Notes under the pieces: model-generated
Seen by the model: the letters and a program-made list of their open reading frames with translations, nothing else
Told to the model about the DNA's origin: nothing
Database searches by the model: none
Virus record (IMG/VR): IMGVR_UViG_3300043548_000722
Span: 1-64,000 of that record
Length of the DNA: 64,000 nucleotides
From: a virus
Direction: 5' to 3' (one strand)
Shown here: positions 31,995 to 40,504 of the stretch, in pieces
Layout of the letters: the number at the start of each line of letters is the position of its first letter
How positions within the stretch are numbered: the first letter of the stretch is position 1
Program-made: the position numbers and the translations under genes

Positions 31995-34031
31995 TCAGCC
32001 GATTGCTCTTCCTGGGTCAGCCTGTGGCGTTCCGTTAGGTGCCGGATTTTGCTGCGCGTTGAGAGGATCGATCTGCGAGCCGCGGTCATTCATTAGTTGG
32101 ATAACCAGCTGATACAACGGAGGATTCTCCATCTGCATTTGCTGAAGAGCTTGATACATGGCTTCTTCGCCCTGTTCTTTTTTTAGCATGCGTAAGAACG
32201 ATGCTGCGCGCTGCGCGATGTACCGCAGGTCCACACCCCCTGACCCAGGCTGGATTGGTGACTGGGCAGACGCCATAGCGGCGGGCATTCCATCCTGATT
32301 CGGAGTGGCCGCATTCTCATCGTAGGCGGTAGCTCCTTCTGGAAGCCCAGGAGTTTGCTGAGCCTGATCTCCAGCGGGTCCCTGCTGAGCGGCCGGGTCT
32401 TGCGGCATTGCGCCCTGCGCTTGCTGCTGTGCGGCAGCCTGCTGCGCTGCCTGCTGCATCTCCATTTGTACCTGGCCCTGTGCGCGCATGGTCAGGGCCT
32501 GCGCCTTGGCTTGGTAGCGTGAGGTCCGAAGCTGGGCTTCTCCCTGAATATCTGCCGAAGCGACCTGCATGCGGCGATTGGACTGAAGCTGCTTCTTGAT
32601 CTCTTCGCGCATGCGCTCCGACTCGAGATCGAAATCCTCCCCAAGTTCTTCCATGAGGCGATGATCGCTGATCTTCTGAGCCTGGTTGAGTTGGAGGTAG
32701 AACATGCTTCTTTGCAAGTCATCAGCCATACGGAACTTGTCGAATCTCGACGAGACCTTGGGCCACTCCATGAAGGAGGCAATCTTACCCATGATGAAGA
32801 CGTTGATCAGCTCGTGGCGCTGCTTGTTGTACCCCAGGAACATGTTTTCCAGTGCCCGGAGCGAGGTACTCGATCCAGACCACTGGAGTCCTCCGAAGAT
32901 GAACTCCACAGGAATGCCGGCGCCAGCAAGCATCTGCTCAGCCAGAAGACGCATCTCTTGGTACATCAACAGGGCGCGACCTTGTCCACCGATCTGCTGG
33001 AATCCGATGTTGACAGGAAGGACCGGGATGTAGTTGTGATCCCGCTTCCACATGTTGATTTCTTCATCTACCCGACGTTTCCAGTTCGTCAGGTTGTAGG
33101 CCCCGTAGGGCCCCTCGTTGCCTCCAGTGTTCTGGCCCGGGAAGATCATCCGCATGGGAACGATGTTCTCCATGAGGATTGCCTCGTTGGCCTTCTTCAT
33201 GACCTGGAGGTAGAACGCATCCTTCAGAAGCGGGAAGATCAGGGGCGTGCCCCAGCCTTGATCCTTCTGGGCGATCGTCGGTCGCTTCAGATGGTAGAGG
33301 TTGTCCTCCGAAAAGAGGAGTGACTTGTTCGCGCGGGCGGCTTCAAGGAACTCGAGGGGAAGCGACTCAATCTCGTCGCAGTCTCCAAGTTTGATGTCGT
33401 TGATCACGCTCTTGGGTAGGCGGAAGTAGTACTTGGTCTTTCCAGTAATCTCGTTGTGCTTGATGTCGATGTTCTCTGGATTCCACCGAACCAGGCGAAT
33501 CTGGCGGAAGCTCCGAACGTAGACATCGTGCTGCTTCGCGTAGCCCTCGTGGCCACAGTCGCACTTGTGAAGGTAGAAACGAGAGTCACGCCACTTGTAG
33601 CGGAATCTGTTGGTCTTGGCACGGTAGCGTGCGCCGCAGGAAGCACAGATGAGGTACTTCTCGAACGGCAGGAACACCGAGACAAAGGCGTTTCCGTATA
33701 CGAAGTAGTCGAGCCCGACCTCGACCTGAAATGAGCGCAGCTTGAGGTGATCCTCTACCTTCTTATAAAGCTTCATCACCTCCGGGTCGTCTGTCTCAAA
33801 AATAAGAGGGGTGACCGGGTACTCTGCCATTTTGGAGCACGCGGCGTTGATCACCGGATTTGTCAAGAAGTAATACCGGCACCACTTGTGTAGTTCGTGC
33901 TGATTAGATGGAAGGAACTGCTGAGAGATGTCAAAGAACGGCGACGGATAGCGAATGCCGAATCCTCGGCCACCCTCAGTGGTGACTGGCCTCGGATTAA
34001 AACGGTTTACTTCGCTGGTAATGACGTTCAT
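31995..34031 (-). CDS. Portal protein with internal zinc ribbon and Gln/Ala-rich tail
   Basis: A 678-residue head vertex protein forming the DNA entry channel. Portal-like features include an N-terminal NPVINAACSKMAEYPVTPLI, the wing region with GLDYFVYGNAFVSVFLPFEK, and the stem/crown pattern LLAEQMLAGAGIPVEFIFGG. Inserted after the wing is a probable zinc ribbon CASCG...CDCG (residues about 125-155), uncommon in portals. The C-terminus has a Gln/Ala/Pro-rich linker (QQAAQQAAAQQQAQGAMPQD) and then a helical segment. It is separated from terL by about 16 kb including the RNAP gene. The assignment rests on pattern and size. Confidence 0.75.
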   Translation of the reverse strand: MNVITSEVNRFNPRPVTTEGGRGFGIRYPSPFFDISQQFLPSNQHELHKWCRYYFLTNPVINAACSKMAEYPVTPLIFETDDPEVMKLYKKVEDHLKLRSFQVEVGLDYFVYGNAFVSVFLPFEKYLICASCGARYRAKTNRFRYKWRDSRFYLHKCDCGHEGYAKQHDVYVRSFRQIRLVRWNPENIDIKHNEITGKTKYYFRLPKSVINDIKLGDCDEIESLPLEFLEAARANKSLLFSEDNLYHLKRPTIAQKDQGWGTPLIFPLLKDAFYLQVMKKANEAILMENIVPMRMIFPGQNTGGNEGPYGAYNLTNWKRRVDEEINMWKRDHNYIPVLPVNIGFQQIGGQGRALLMYQEMRLLAEQMLAGAGIPVEFIFGGLQWSGSSTSLRALENMFLGYNKQRHELINVFIMGKIASFMEWPKVSSRFDKFRMADDLQRSMFYLQLNQAQKISDHRLMEELGEDFDLESERMREEIKKQLQSNRRMQVASADIQGEAQLRTSRYQAKAQALTMRAQGQVQMEMQQAAQQAAAQQQAQGAMPQDPAAQQGPAGDQAQQTPGLPEGATAYDENAATPNQDGMPAAMASAQSPIQPGSGGVDLRYIAQRAASFLRMLKKEQGEEAMYQALQQMQMENPPLYQLVIQLMNDRGSQIDPLNAQQNPAPNGTPQADPGRAIG

Positions 34032-35050
34032 GACTGCTCATCCTTTCCCTGACCGAATGCTCTGTCTAAGACAGAGCCAGCAGATCCTGTAACGTCAGAA
34101 GCCAGTCCTTCAAATGGAACTGCTGCCATCCCTACCGCTGACGGAACGATCAGTTTCTGGCTTAGGAAAGACCTCTTTCCGCCTGTGATCAAGTTAGATT
34201 TACCTAATCCTAAGTTTCTACCGGTAAATAGATGAGCCGTTCCAGCGGTGATACCCGCAGCAGTTAGGCCACGAGCGAGCCTCTCCGCAACACCACGCTC
34301 ATTGCCCTCATCGTCGGTGGAGGGGAGCGCGTTGGCGACACCAGTGACTCCCACCTGGCCGACCTCAATCGCCCGCTCGCCTGGCATATACGTGGAGATG
34401 CCCCCGCGTAATTTTACGTTCTGTGCGCCAGCTTCTTGGCCGATCTGCCGATACGCGTCAAGCAACTCTTCCTCTGGAATCATTTCTCCCGCGCGCTGGC
34501 GATCCATGATGCTTGTAATTTTAGATCTTAAGTTGTCGCTAGCGTTAAACTTCGGATCTTTGTTAAAAAATCCAGTCAGCCCACCAGAGGACCTTTCGCC
34601 TGCGCTTGCCCATCCTCCCTTGCGGGCTGCTCCAGCCGTATCTGATAACGCGTCAAACTGTGTTGCAGTGCCATCAAGCGCGTTTTCAAAGGCCTCATTC
34701 ATAAGCTCCACGCGTTTAGACCTAGCAGCCCCCTGAGTAAACTCGTCGGCATTATTTCCTGCGAAGCTGGCTCCGCTTGACAGCCCGCGCTTAATACTTT
34801 GAACGGGCTTAGTCGCTACTTCCTTAGCTGCCGTAAAGAGCTTACCGGCCCCGCTAGGATTACGAAGTAGGGCCGCACCAGCTACCAAACCTCCGATTGC
34901 GGGGAGAACCACGCCCGGACCCGTGAAGTTTCTTTGTATGATATTTTTTTTCTTTGGCTCCTGTGCCTCTGGCGCAGAGGGGGTAGCCGAAGAAATCCCA
35001 GCTTGTTTTTGCAACTCAAGTGAGAACGAGTAAAGAACGCTTTTATTCAT
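34028..35050 (-). CDS. Membrane-associated virion protein upstream of portal
   Basis: A 340-residue protein whose first 20 residues form a hydrophobic/amphipathic helix (NKSVLYSFSLELQKQAGISS) containing a K-x-A-like KQAG. A small-residue membrane segment follows at residues about 45-65 (GVVLPAIGGLVAGAALL). Ser/Gly-rich and charged helical regions occupy the middle. Further hydrophobic patches lie near residues 255-275 (AAGITAGTAHLF) and 295-315. It is ATGA-coupled to the portal gene. An internal or ejected virion protein is inferred. Confidence 0.55.
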   Translation of the reverse strand: MNKSVLYSFSLELQKQAGISSATPSAPEAQEPKKKNIIQRNFTGPGVVLPAIGGLVAGAALLRNPSGAGKLFTAAKEVATKPVQSIKRGLSSGASFAGNNADEFTQGAARSKRVELMNEAFENALDGTATQFDALSDTAGAARKGGWASAGERSSGGLTGFFNKDPKFNASDNLRSKITSIMDRQRAGEMIPEEELLDAYRQIGQEAGAQNVKLRGGISTYMPGERAIEVGQVGVTGVANALPSTDDEGNERGVAERLARGLTAAGITAGTAHLFTGRNLGLGKSNLITGGKRSFLSQKLIVPSAVGMAAVPFEGLASDVTGSAGSVLDRAFGQGKDEQS

Positions 35051-35053
35051 AGT

Positions 35054-35842
35054 TCACCTCAGCTCGGCAGTGTAGCGGAAGAGGGCATCGACGGCCTCAT
35101 ATAGTTTTACCGCGCATATATCATCAGCAGTTTCTAGAAGGGTCGGGTTCTTTTTACTTAGAAGAGCGACCAGGGTCCTCTGCACGCCCGCAGTTGGAAG
35201 CTTAGTGACAATCTTTACCTTAGACCCATTAAACTTCTTTCGAAGCCCCTCGTCTGGCTCCATCTTCAATAGACTGTCCGTGTTGTATCGGTCTGTGCAG
35301 TAGCTACAGAGGCCATCCTCTTTTGGCTCCTCTTCATTTCCGCACTCTCCGCAGACCTGTGTGGTCTTCGAGATCAGAGGATTTAAAAACTCCAGTGGCT
35401 CCGGTACGTACCAGATTCCCGACTCATGGAGCTGCGCGGCCATATACCGCCGGACCTCCTCCGCAAATAATGGAATGTCTCCGAGGGTCCCTAAGTCCAA
35501 TCGGATTCTGTTAGCCGCATCTACGGCCAACATAAGGTCAGAGACTGACTGGTTATCAATATGTGAAACAGATGGGATCTTACCCACAAGGGCCTGAGAG
35601 ACTGTGTGGAACGTTTCCCAGCTCTTCCAAAACATGTCGTGGTTGGCAACCGAAATGGCCGCCAGTAGCTTCATGAGCACGACACGGGGGATGTTGAGTT
35701 TCAGGCGATCCTCAACAGACCTTTTAACGACAAAAGGTTCCCACTCCAACGCTCTTGGGCCGAAGAGAGAAAGGTAGCCACGAAGCAAGGAGAGAGGATG
35801 ACTCTTCTCGTCCTTGAATACCTGGATATCAGTACCCACCAT
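35054..35842 (-). CDS. Unknown virion-region protein with four-cysteine zinc site
   Basis: A 262-residue protein, largely helical, with a zinc ribbon CGECGNEEEPKEDGLCSYC at about residues 165-185. No membrane segment is visible. It overlaps the upstream gene by 14 bases and is 3 bases from the next gene. It is conserved in style with other zinc-bearing phage head proteins but not recognised. A possible role in head assembly or DNA packaging is inferred from context. Confidence 0.5.
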   Translation of the reverse strand: MVGTDIQVFKDEKSHPLSLLRGYLSLFGPRALEWEPFVVKRSVEDRLKLNIPRVVLMKLLAAISVANHDMFWKSWETFHTVSQALVGKIPSVSHIDNQSVSDLMLAVDAANRIRLDLGTLGDIPLFAEEVRRYMAAQLHESGIWYVPEPLEFLNPLISKTTQVCGECGNEEEPKEDGLCSYCTDRYNTDSLLKMEPDEGLRKKFNGSKVKIVTKLPTAGVQRTLVALLSKKNPTLLETADDICAVKLYEAVDALFRYTAELR

Positions 35843-36923
35843 TGTTTGTATCTCTGGACTGCGAGGCCATACGGGACAGGAGGATCTGCTGCTCTAGCGG
35901 CATCTTCTTGAATGTGCCAATCGGATCGCTCTTGAACCGCGACACTACGTCCTCCTCAAAAACATCTTGCAGCGCAGTGTGTGCGGCGGTGCTACCGGCA
36001 TATCGCATCAGCATGGAAGCCGTGACGTAGTCGCCTCCGTGAACCCAGGAATACTCAGCCTGCTTTTCCGTGCCAAAAACTGTGAGTACGGGGTCAGGGA
36101 TGTTCTGGCCATAACGATTTAGGAGTCCAGCACGCTCGTCCATCAGGAAGAGCGCCTCGACGACATCGTCTGGATCGAGCGCCGCCGCCATCTTGGCCAG
36201 TCGAAGGTAGTCTTCCTGGTACGCGGGGTTGGCTGTGTACTCTGCGCGACGAGAAGCAACCTTCTCAAAGCGCGGGTTGAGTGTGGTCCCGCTGTAACGG
36301 AAGATGTGATCCGGGATCTGCGCACCGATGTCGCTTGCGACCTTCACAATGTCGACTGCGGCCTCGTGCCGATCGTACGGATCGAGGTCATCCCATGCCT
36401 CAACGAGGGCCGAGATCGCATCAAAGGCAGACGCAGTCTTCTCATGCCTACCCAGCGGCACAGACATGCCCTTTCCAAGAGGACGCATGATCTGCGACGG
36501 CTCGTATGAGGCGGTTTTCGCGTACTGCGTAGCGGCAGACGCCGCCTTGATCAGTACGCGGCGTCCGTCCCCGGGAAGATCGTCTCCCTCATTGGCAAGG
36601 ATGGTCAGTGCCGGGTGAGAGGCGAGTCCGAGTGCGTCGGCCGCATCGAGAAGATTGGCCGCGGCCACCTTGACCGCCCCGCTGGGCAGGCCGTGCTCTG
36701 CGTTGAGCAAGTACCACTGCGAGAGAAAGGTGTTGCCCGCGTCATGGCACGCAAACTTGCGATGCTCCTTGCCTTGGCTGTCCATGATGATGAGCGCGAA
36801 GTCACGGTCATACAGATCGTCACGCTCCTTCCAGGATGCCGTCTTGAGGAACTCGACGCCGCTCTTGGGTCCAGTCGTGCGAAACAGCTCTCCGAGGTCG
36901 TCATGATGGTCGACTACAGCCAT
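35829..36923 (-). CDS. Virion-region protein with six K-x-A-S motifs
   Basis: A 364-residue, mostly helical protein with AGGAGCTAAAAC before its ATG. K-x-A-S occurs as LKTAS, IKAAS, AKTAS, EKTAS, VKVAS and EKVAS, roughly one per 60 residues. The remaining sequence has charged helices (WDDLDPYDRHEAAVDIV) without catalytic or membrane motifs. It is the first gene of the leftward virion block, just after a divergent regulatory region. The repeat-like motif distribution resembles the 372-residue protein at 12181-13299. The function is unknown. Confidence 0.55.
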   Translation of the reverse strand: MAVVDHHDDLGELFRTTGPKSGVEFLKTASWKERDDLYDRDFALIIMDSQGKEHRKFACHDAGNTFLSQWYLLNAEHGLPSGAVKVAAANLLDAADALGLASHPALTILANEGDDLPGDGRRVLIKAASAATQYAKTASYEPSQIMRPLGKGMSVPLGRHEKTASAFDAISALVEAWDDLDPYDRHEAAVDIVKVASDIGAQIPDHIFRYSGTTLNPRFEKVASRRAEYTANPAYQEDYLRLAKMAAALDPDDVVEALFLMDERAGLLNRYGQNIPDPVLTVFGTEKQAEYSWVHGGDYVTASMLMRYAGSTAAHTALQDVFEEDVVSRFKSDPIGTFKKMPLEQQILLSRMASQSRDTNNGGY

Positions 36924-36966
36924 GTTTTAGCTCCTGAAGGAGAAAATGTAGATCCCAGTATACGCA

Positions 36967-36974
36967 GTCATAAG
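36967..36974. promoter_or_regulatory. GTCATAAG octamer in divergent intergenic region 3
   Basis: This is within the 80-bp space between the minus virion block (start 36923) and the plus replication operon (start 37004). It is 30 bases before the plus start. The minus strand also shows a TATACT (36962-36957) close by. This region is likely to hold the main divergent promoters between the two gene blocks. Confidence 0.35.
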
Positions 36975-37003
36975 CCTTGTAGCACCCAACCAGAGGTTAG
37001 TGC

Positions 37004-37411
37004 ATGGGAACTTTCTCAAGTCGATTCGCAGATGACGAGGATGCCTCATCAGGAAGGCCAGAGTGCTACGGAGATCCCGACTATTACGATATCACGAACG
37101 ACGTGTGTAGGCAGTGTCGGTTCAAAGGCACCTGCCGACTCAAAGTCGGTGCGCTCGATCGAGAACAACGGAGAGTTCATTCACCAGCACCGCACACAGC
37201 GACTGCCGTCCCTACAACCGCAGCGACTGCATATAGGAATCGTCGCCCTGAGCCAGTGTACGCCCCTCCAACCGAGGAGTCCACGTTCTTCTCGGCCCTG
37301 GCCTGGAATGTAAGTCTGGATGCGGCAACTGCCAGCTTCGAGACTATCGCATCTGCTTTTGCGCGGATTCCGCGCGAAGGTTATCCTTCCTTACGGAAAT
37401 CTAGAAAATGA
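37004..37411 (+). CDS. Small cysteine-motif protein, first gene of the replication operon
   Basis: A 135-residue protein with a cysteine cluster CYGDPDYYDITNDVCRQC followed by RFKGTC at residues about 21-46. The spacing fits a compact metal site, possibly Fe-S or zinc. The rest is rich in T, A, P and S with an aromatic C-terminal helix. It overlaps the helicase gene by four bases (ATGA). It could be a regulator or accessory factor. The family is not recognised. Confidence 0.55.
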   Translation: MGTFSSRFADDEDASSGRPECYGDPDYYDITNDVCRQCRFKGTCRLKVGALDREQRRVHSPAPHTATAVPTTAATAYRNRRPEPVYAPPTEESTFFSALAWNVSLDAATASFETIASAFARIPREGYPSLRKSRK

Positions 37412-38781
37412 TCAAGCTGCCGATCTTGAAAGAGGCCACGGCTTACCGAGGTCGGCATCTTTTCTTGCCAAAGAGCCATGTCAAGCGTTCCATGGTTGAA
37501 GGGCTCCTGACCTTCGGGGATGACCCTTCCCGTGGAACGCGCGACCTGGTCGTGGATCATCCTCTTCACGTTCAGGTTCCGCGCTACACGCTGACAGATG
37601 CCCAGATTGAGAAGCTCGGGTGTGAGTTCATAGACTATCGCCCAGAGTTCCCAAAGATTGAGTTGACGCCAAAGCCTTCCTTTCAGCTTCGAGACAACCA
37701 AGAGGAGGCTTGGGAGGCACTCAAGGTGGCAGATCGCGGAGTCCTGAATCTTGCATGTGGCAAAGGAAAGACCGTGCTTGGATGGGCCAAGGCCGCGCAT
37801 GAGGGAGTGCCGACACTCATTGTTAGTCCACAGACGGCGCACCTCGACAACTGGATTGCAGAGCTACACCAGTTCTTCGACTATAAGAAAAAGATTGGAT
37901 GGATCCAAGGTAAGAAGTTCGAGTACGAGGAAGACATCTGCGTCTCGACCGTCCAGACATTGGCCGCGCGCGCAGAGGAAGGATTGCTGCCGCCTGACTT
38001 CTACCGTCGATTCGGGCTCGTCATCTATGACGAGTGCCACATCATGGCCGCAGATTTCTTCTCAAAGGCCAGCAGTGTTGGCTCTGGCACAAGGATCGGA
38101 CTGACCGCAACTCCGACGAGGACGGACCGCTGCGAGGGAGTGTTCTTCTCGCACCTCGGCCCGGTGTTCTACTCGGACATCACTCAAGACCTAACTCCTA
38201 CGATTTTTGTCGTAGATGCCGGAGCCTTCTTCAGTGAAGCCGAGCGGTCTCGGATGCTGGACCGAAATGGGCAGCTAAACATTGGGCGGCTTCACAAGAC
38301 CCTCGCAGAGAATGCCGATCGGAATCGGGTCATCCAGCAAGTTATCGACGAGTGCCTCAAAAGAGGAAGGACCGTGTACGCGCTCTCACACGGGCCAGAG
38401 CACATCGAGACGTTCCAGCAGAGCAATCCCGGAAGCACCGTCATTCACGGAGGGACGAAGTCAACCGAGAGGCTGGATCTGTTGAACGGTAGCAATCTGG
38501 TCTTTGCCTCGATTGGCGTCGGGGCGGCGGCCTACAACCGGAAGGACCTGGACACGTTGATTCTGATGACGCCCTTTGCCGCGCGCTCGCATTCGGCGAT
38601 TACGTTCCAGCAGAGCGTGGGGCGGATCCTCCGAGCCCTTCCGGGTAAGAAGGAACCGTGGGTATTTCTGATCATGGACAAGTCGGTGGACGCGTGTAAG
38701 GGAATGATCCACTCTTTGATCCGTGAAAGTCAACGTAAGAAATACCGTGTCATAACGAAATGGAACTGGACCTCGATATAG
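37408..38781 (+). CDS. Superfamily 2 DEAD/DEAH-type helicase (UvsW-like)
   Basis: A 457-residue ATP-dependent DNA helicase or translocase. Walker A reads ACGKGKT (116-122), preceded by RDNQEEAWEAL. Motif II is DECH (208-211). Motif III is GLTATPTRTD. Motif VI is QQSVGRILRALPGK near residue 410. The overall size and order resemble T4 UvsW-type or XPB-like phage helicases involved in branch migration and replication restart. Host polymerase displacement is another possible role. It is the second gene of the replication operon. Confidence 0.85.
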   Translation: MIKLPILKEATAYRGRHLFLPKSHVKRSMVEGLLTFGDDPSRGTRDLVVDHPLHVQVPRYTLTDAQIEKLGCEFIDYRPEFPKIELTPKPSFQLRDNQEEAWEALKVADRGVLNLACGKGKTVLGWAKAAHEGVPTLIVSPQTAHLDNWIAELHQFFDYKKKIGWIQGKKFEYEEDICVSTVQTLAARAEEGLLPPDFYRRFGLVIYDECHIMAADFFSKASSVGSGTRIGLTATPTRTDRCEGVFFSHLGPVFYSDITQDLTPTIFVVDAGAFFSEAERSRMLDRNGQLNIGRLHKTLAENADRNRVIQQVIDECLKRGRTVYALSHGPEHIETFQQSNPGSTVIHGGTKSTERLDLLNGSNLVFASIGVGAAAYNRKDLDTLILMTPFAARSHSAITFQQSVGRILRALPGKKEPWVFLIMDKSVDACKGMIHSLIRESQRKKYRVITKWNWTSI

Positions 38782-38792
38782 GTGAGGTAAGC

Positions 38793-39506
38793 ATGATTGG
38801 ATTGAGCCGGATTCGGGCTCTGCATCACGAGTACAGTCGGTGCTCCCGATGCCCCCGACTGTGTGAGAGCCGGACTCAGCCGGTCTTCGGGGCAGGAAGT
38901 GTGCATGCCGACATTGTCTACGTCGGCGGCGCTCCGGGTGAAGAGGAGGATGCCGAAGGTACGCCCTTTGTAGGGGCGGCTGGTCGGCTGTTACTACAGC
39001 TGTTCGAGAAGGTCTGGCCGTCAGATGACGAGCTGGAGGAGATTCGCGGCATCGATGATAACAATGCCTACTTTGATCGACTGTCAGAGTACATGCTTCG
39101 GCATGTGTTCCTTACAAACTCGGTCCTGTGCCGCCCTGAAGATGATAGGACGCCTTCTGCCACAGAGCTGAAAGAGTGCAAGGAGCGGCTGCACCAGACC
39201 ATCTACGCGATCGATCCCATCTTGATCATCGCGGGCGGTAAGACGGCGGCATCGCAGCTCGTAGGAAAGAACGTCAACATCCTTGAGAGGCGAGGGGACT
39301 TGATGGACATCACCATCGTGTCTCCTTCGACGCAACGTGAAGTTCGCTACACGATGCTCCCGGTTCTGGATTGCGGATTCCTCCTCAAGAAGGGGGACAG
39401 TGCCCTCGTCAAAGAGAAGAAAGGGCACACATTTGACACGCTCGGCGACTTTCGCTTTGCGGTCGATATTGTCAACAACCATAGAAAGCTTGTGAGAGGT
39501 GTCTAA
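38793..39506 (+). CDS. Family 4-type uracil-DNA glycosylase with 4Fe-4S ligands
   Basis: The start is placed at ATG 38793 with GAGGTAAGC upstream; an ATG at 38760 would overlap the helicase gene. The 237 residues fit a family 4/5 uracil-DNA glycosylase, which removes uracil from DNA. Motif 1 is GGAPGEEED (45-53), followed by GTPFVGAAGRLL. The ligands C17 and C20 (CSRC) plus C113 and C129, 16 residues apart as in family 4 enzymes, would bind a 4Fe-4S cluster. The proximity to the replication genes fits repair during phage DNA synthesis. A glycine replaces the first motif residue usually seen as E. Confidence 0.8.
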   Translation: MIGLSRIRALHHEYSRCSRCPRLCESRTQPVFGAGSVHADIVYVGGAPGEEEDAEGTPFVGAAGRLLLQLFEKVWPSDDELEEIRGIDDNNAYFDRLSEYMLRHVFLTNSVLCRPEDDRTPSATELKECKERLHQTIYAIDPILIIAGGKTAASQLVGKNVNILERRGDLMDITIVSPSTQREVRYTMLPVLDCGFLLKKGDSALVKEKKGHTFDTLGDFRFAVDIVNNHRKLVRGV

Positions 39507-39928
39507 TGCAGAACACCACGCGACTGGTCGAGATCAGCGTTCGGCTCCGTGAACTCAAGGACATCCTGCGTGCCTCGGAGCCGGAGGTCTTTGAGGAGAT
39601 GCAGGAGCTGGAAGGGGAACGTGCGGACTTGGCGGAGAAGGCCAAGACGGAACTTCGTGAGGCCGGTGTCGGCACGCATGATGTCGGTGGGTTCAAGTTC
39701 CGGGTACAGCCTGGGACGAAGAAGCGCGTGTACCAGACGGAGGACATCCTCGAGTTGGCAGAGGAGCTGGGGCACCTCGAGTTGCTTCAGCAGTACAAGG
39801 TTTTGCGCTCCGAAGTCGACCCCGCCCAGATTGAGCGCCTTCCGGGAGACATCAAGGTTCACTACCAGGATCTCTACACGGAGACTGTTCAGAGCGCCAA
39901 GGTCACACTTCCGAAGGAAGTGCAGTGA
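39506..39928 (+). CDS. Coiled-coil replication-operon protein
   Basis: A 140-residue protein coupled by TAATG to the glycosylase gene. Residues 5-55 form a long charged helix (LVEISVRLRELKDILRASEP). A beta/helix domain follows (GGFKFRVQPGTKKRVYQTED). No catalytic residues or zinc site are visible. Its position suggests a DNA-binding accessory or mediator protein, but I do not recognise it. Confidence 0.5.
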   Translation: MQNTTRLVEISVRLRELKDILRASEPEVFEEMQELEGERADLAEKAKTELREAGVGTHDVGGFKFRVQPGTKKRVYQTEDILELAEELGHLELLQQYKVLRSEVDPAQIERLPGDIKVHYQDLYTETVQSAKVTLPKEVQ

Positions 39929-40248
39929 TTGAAGTGTCCATCGCAGCCGGCAAGGAGCGCCGGCTGTACTCCGCCGCAGTCACGCACAAGGAGATGTCGA
40001 TGGAGAAGGATCAGTTCGCCGCCCTGGTAGGGGATGGCAAGGCATCTGTGAGTCTTGCGATGTCCTACGCGGACAAGGATTACGGCAACGGCTATGAGGT
40101 AAGGGTCAGCGTCCACCTGTCCTGCAATCAAGACGCGGCTACGATTGACGAGGCCAGGACTCTCGTACTGGAAGCAGTGCGGGACCACCTCGAAGTCGCT
40201 AAGCGAGAGGCAGAGGAACTCTATGAGGAACTCAGCGGAAGAGGCTAA
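39925..40248 (+). CDS. Unknown small protein
   Basis: A 107-residue protein with strand-rich first half (YEVRVSVHLSCNQDAATIDE) and a long C-terminal charged helix (AVRDHLEVAKREAEELYEEL). It overlaps its neighbours by 4 and 26 bases. It could be a small accessory partner in the replication machinery. It is not recognised. Confidence 0.5.
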   Translation: MIEVSIAAGKERRLYSAAVTHKEMSMEKDQFAALVGDGKASVSLAMSYADKDYGNGYEVRVSVHLSCNQDAATIDEARTLVLEAVRDHLEVAKREAEELYEELSGRG

Positions 40249-40504
40249 AGTCTCCCTTCGCATTCTACGGGTGGAGATTACGCCCAATTCCGGAGAAATC
40301 CGGGTCTCCTACGTGGTCGGCCTGGAGAACAAGACGTTCACCGGAGAGATCGGCGGTGGAGAGACCTCCTTCGCCCATGAGGTCCTCGGCCCCCAGCTCT
40401 TTGAGCTTGTCAGCAAAGTCGAGGCCCAGATCTGTCAGGATCTGGGCCTCGGCCCGCCGCAAGAAGAACAAGTACTTGCATATGACGATGAGGATCCCCT
40501 GTAA
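40223..40504 (+). CDS. Unknown small protein preceding the helicase
   Basis: The start is placed at ATG 40223, giving 93 residues. The fold appears beta-rich with a helical C-terminus (LFELVSKVEAQICQDLGLG). It is TAATG-coupled to the DnaB-like gene at 40504, suggesting a stoichiometric partner such as a helicase loader, but this is speculative. Confidence 0.5.
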   Translation: MRNSAEEAKVSLRILRVEITPNSGEIRVSYVVGLENKTFTGEIGGGETSFAHEVLGPQLFELVSKVEAQICQDLGLGPPQEEQVLAYDDEDPL

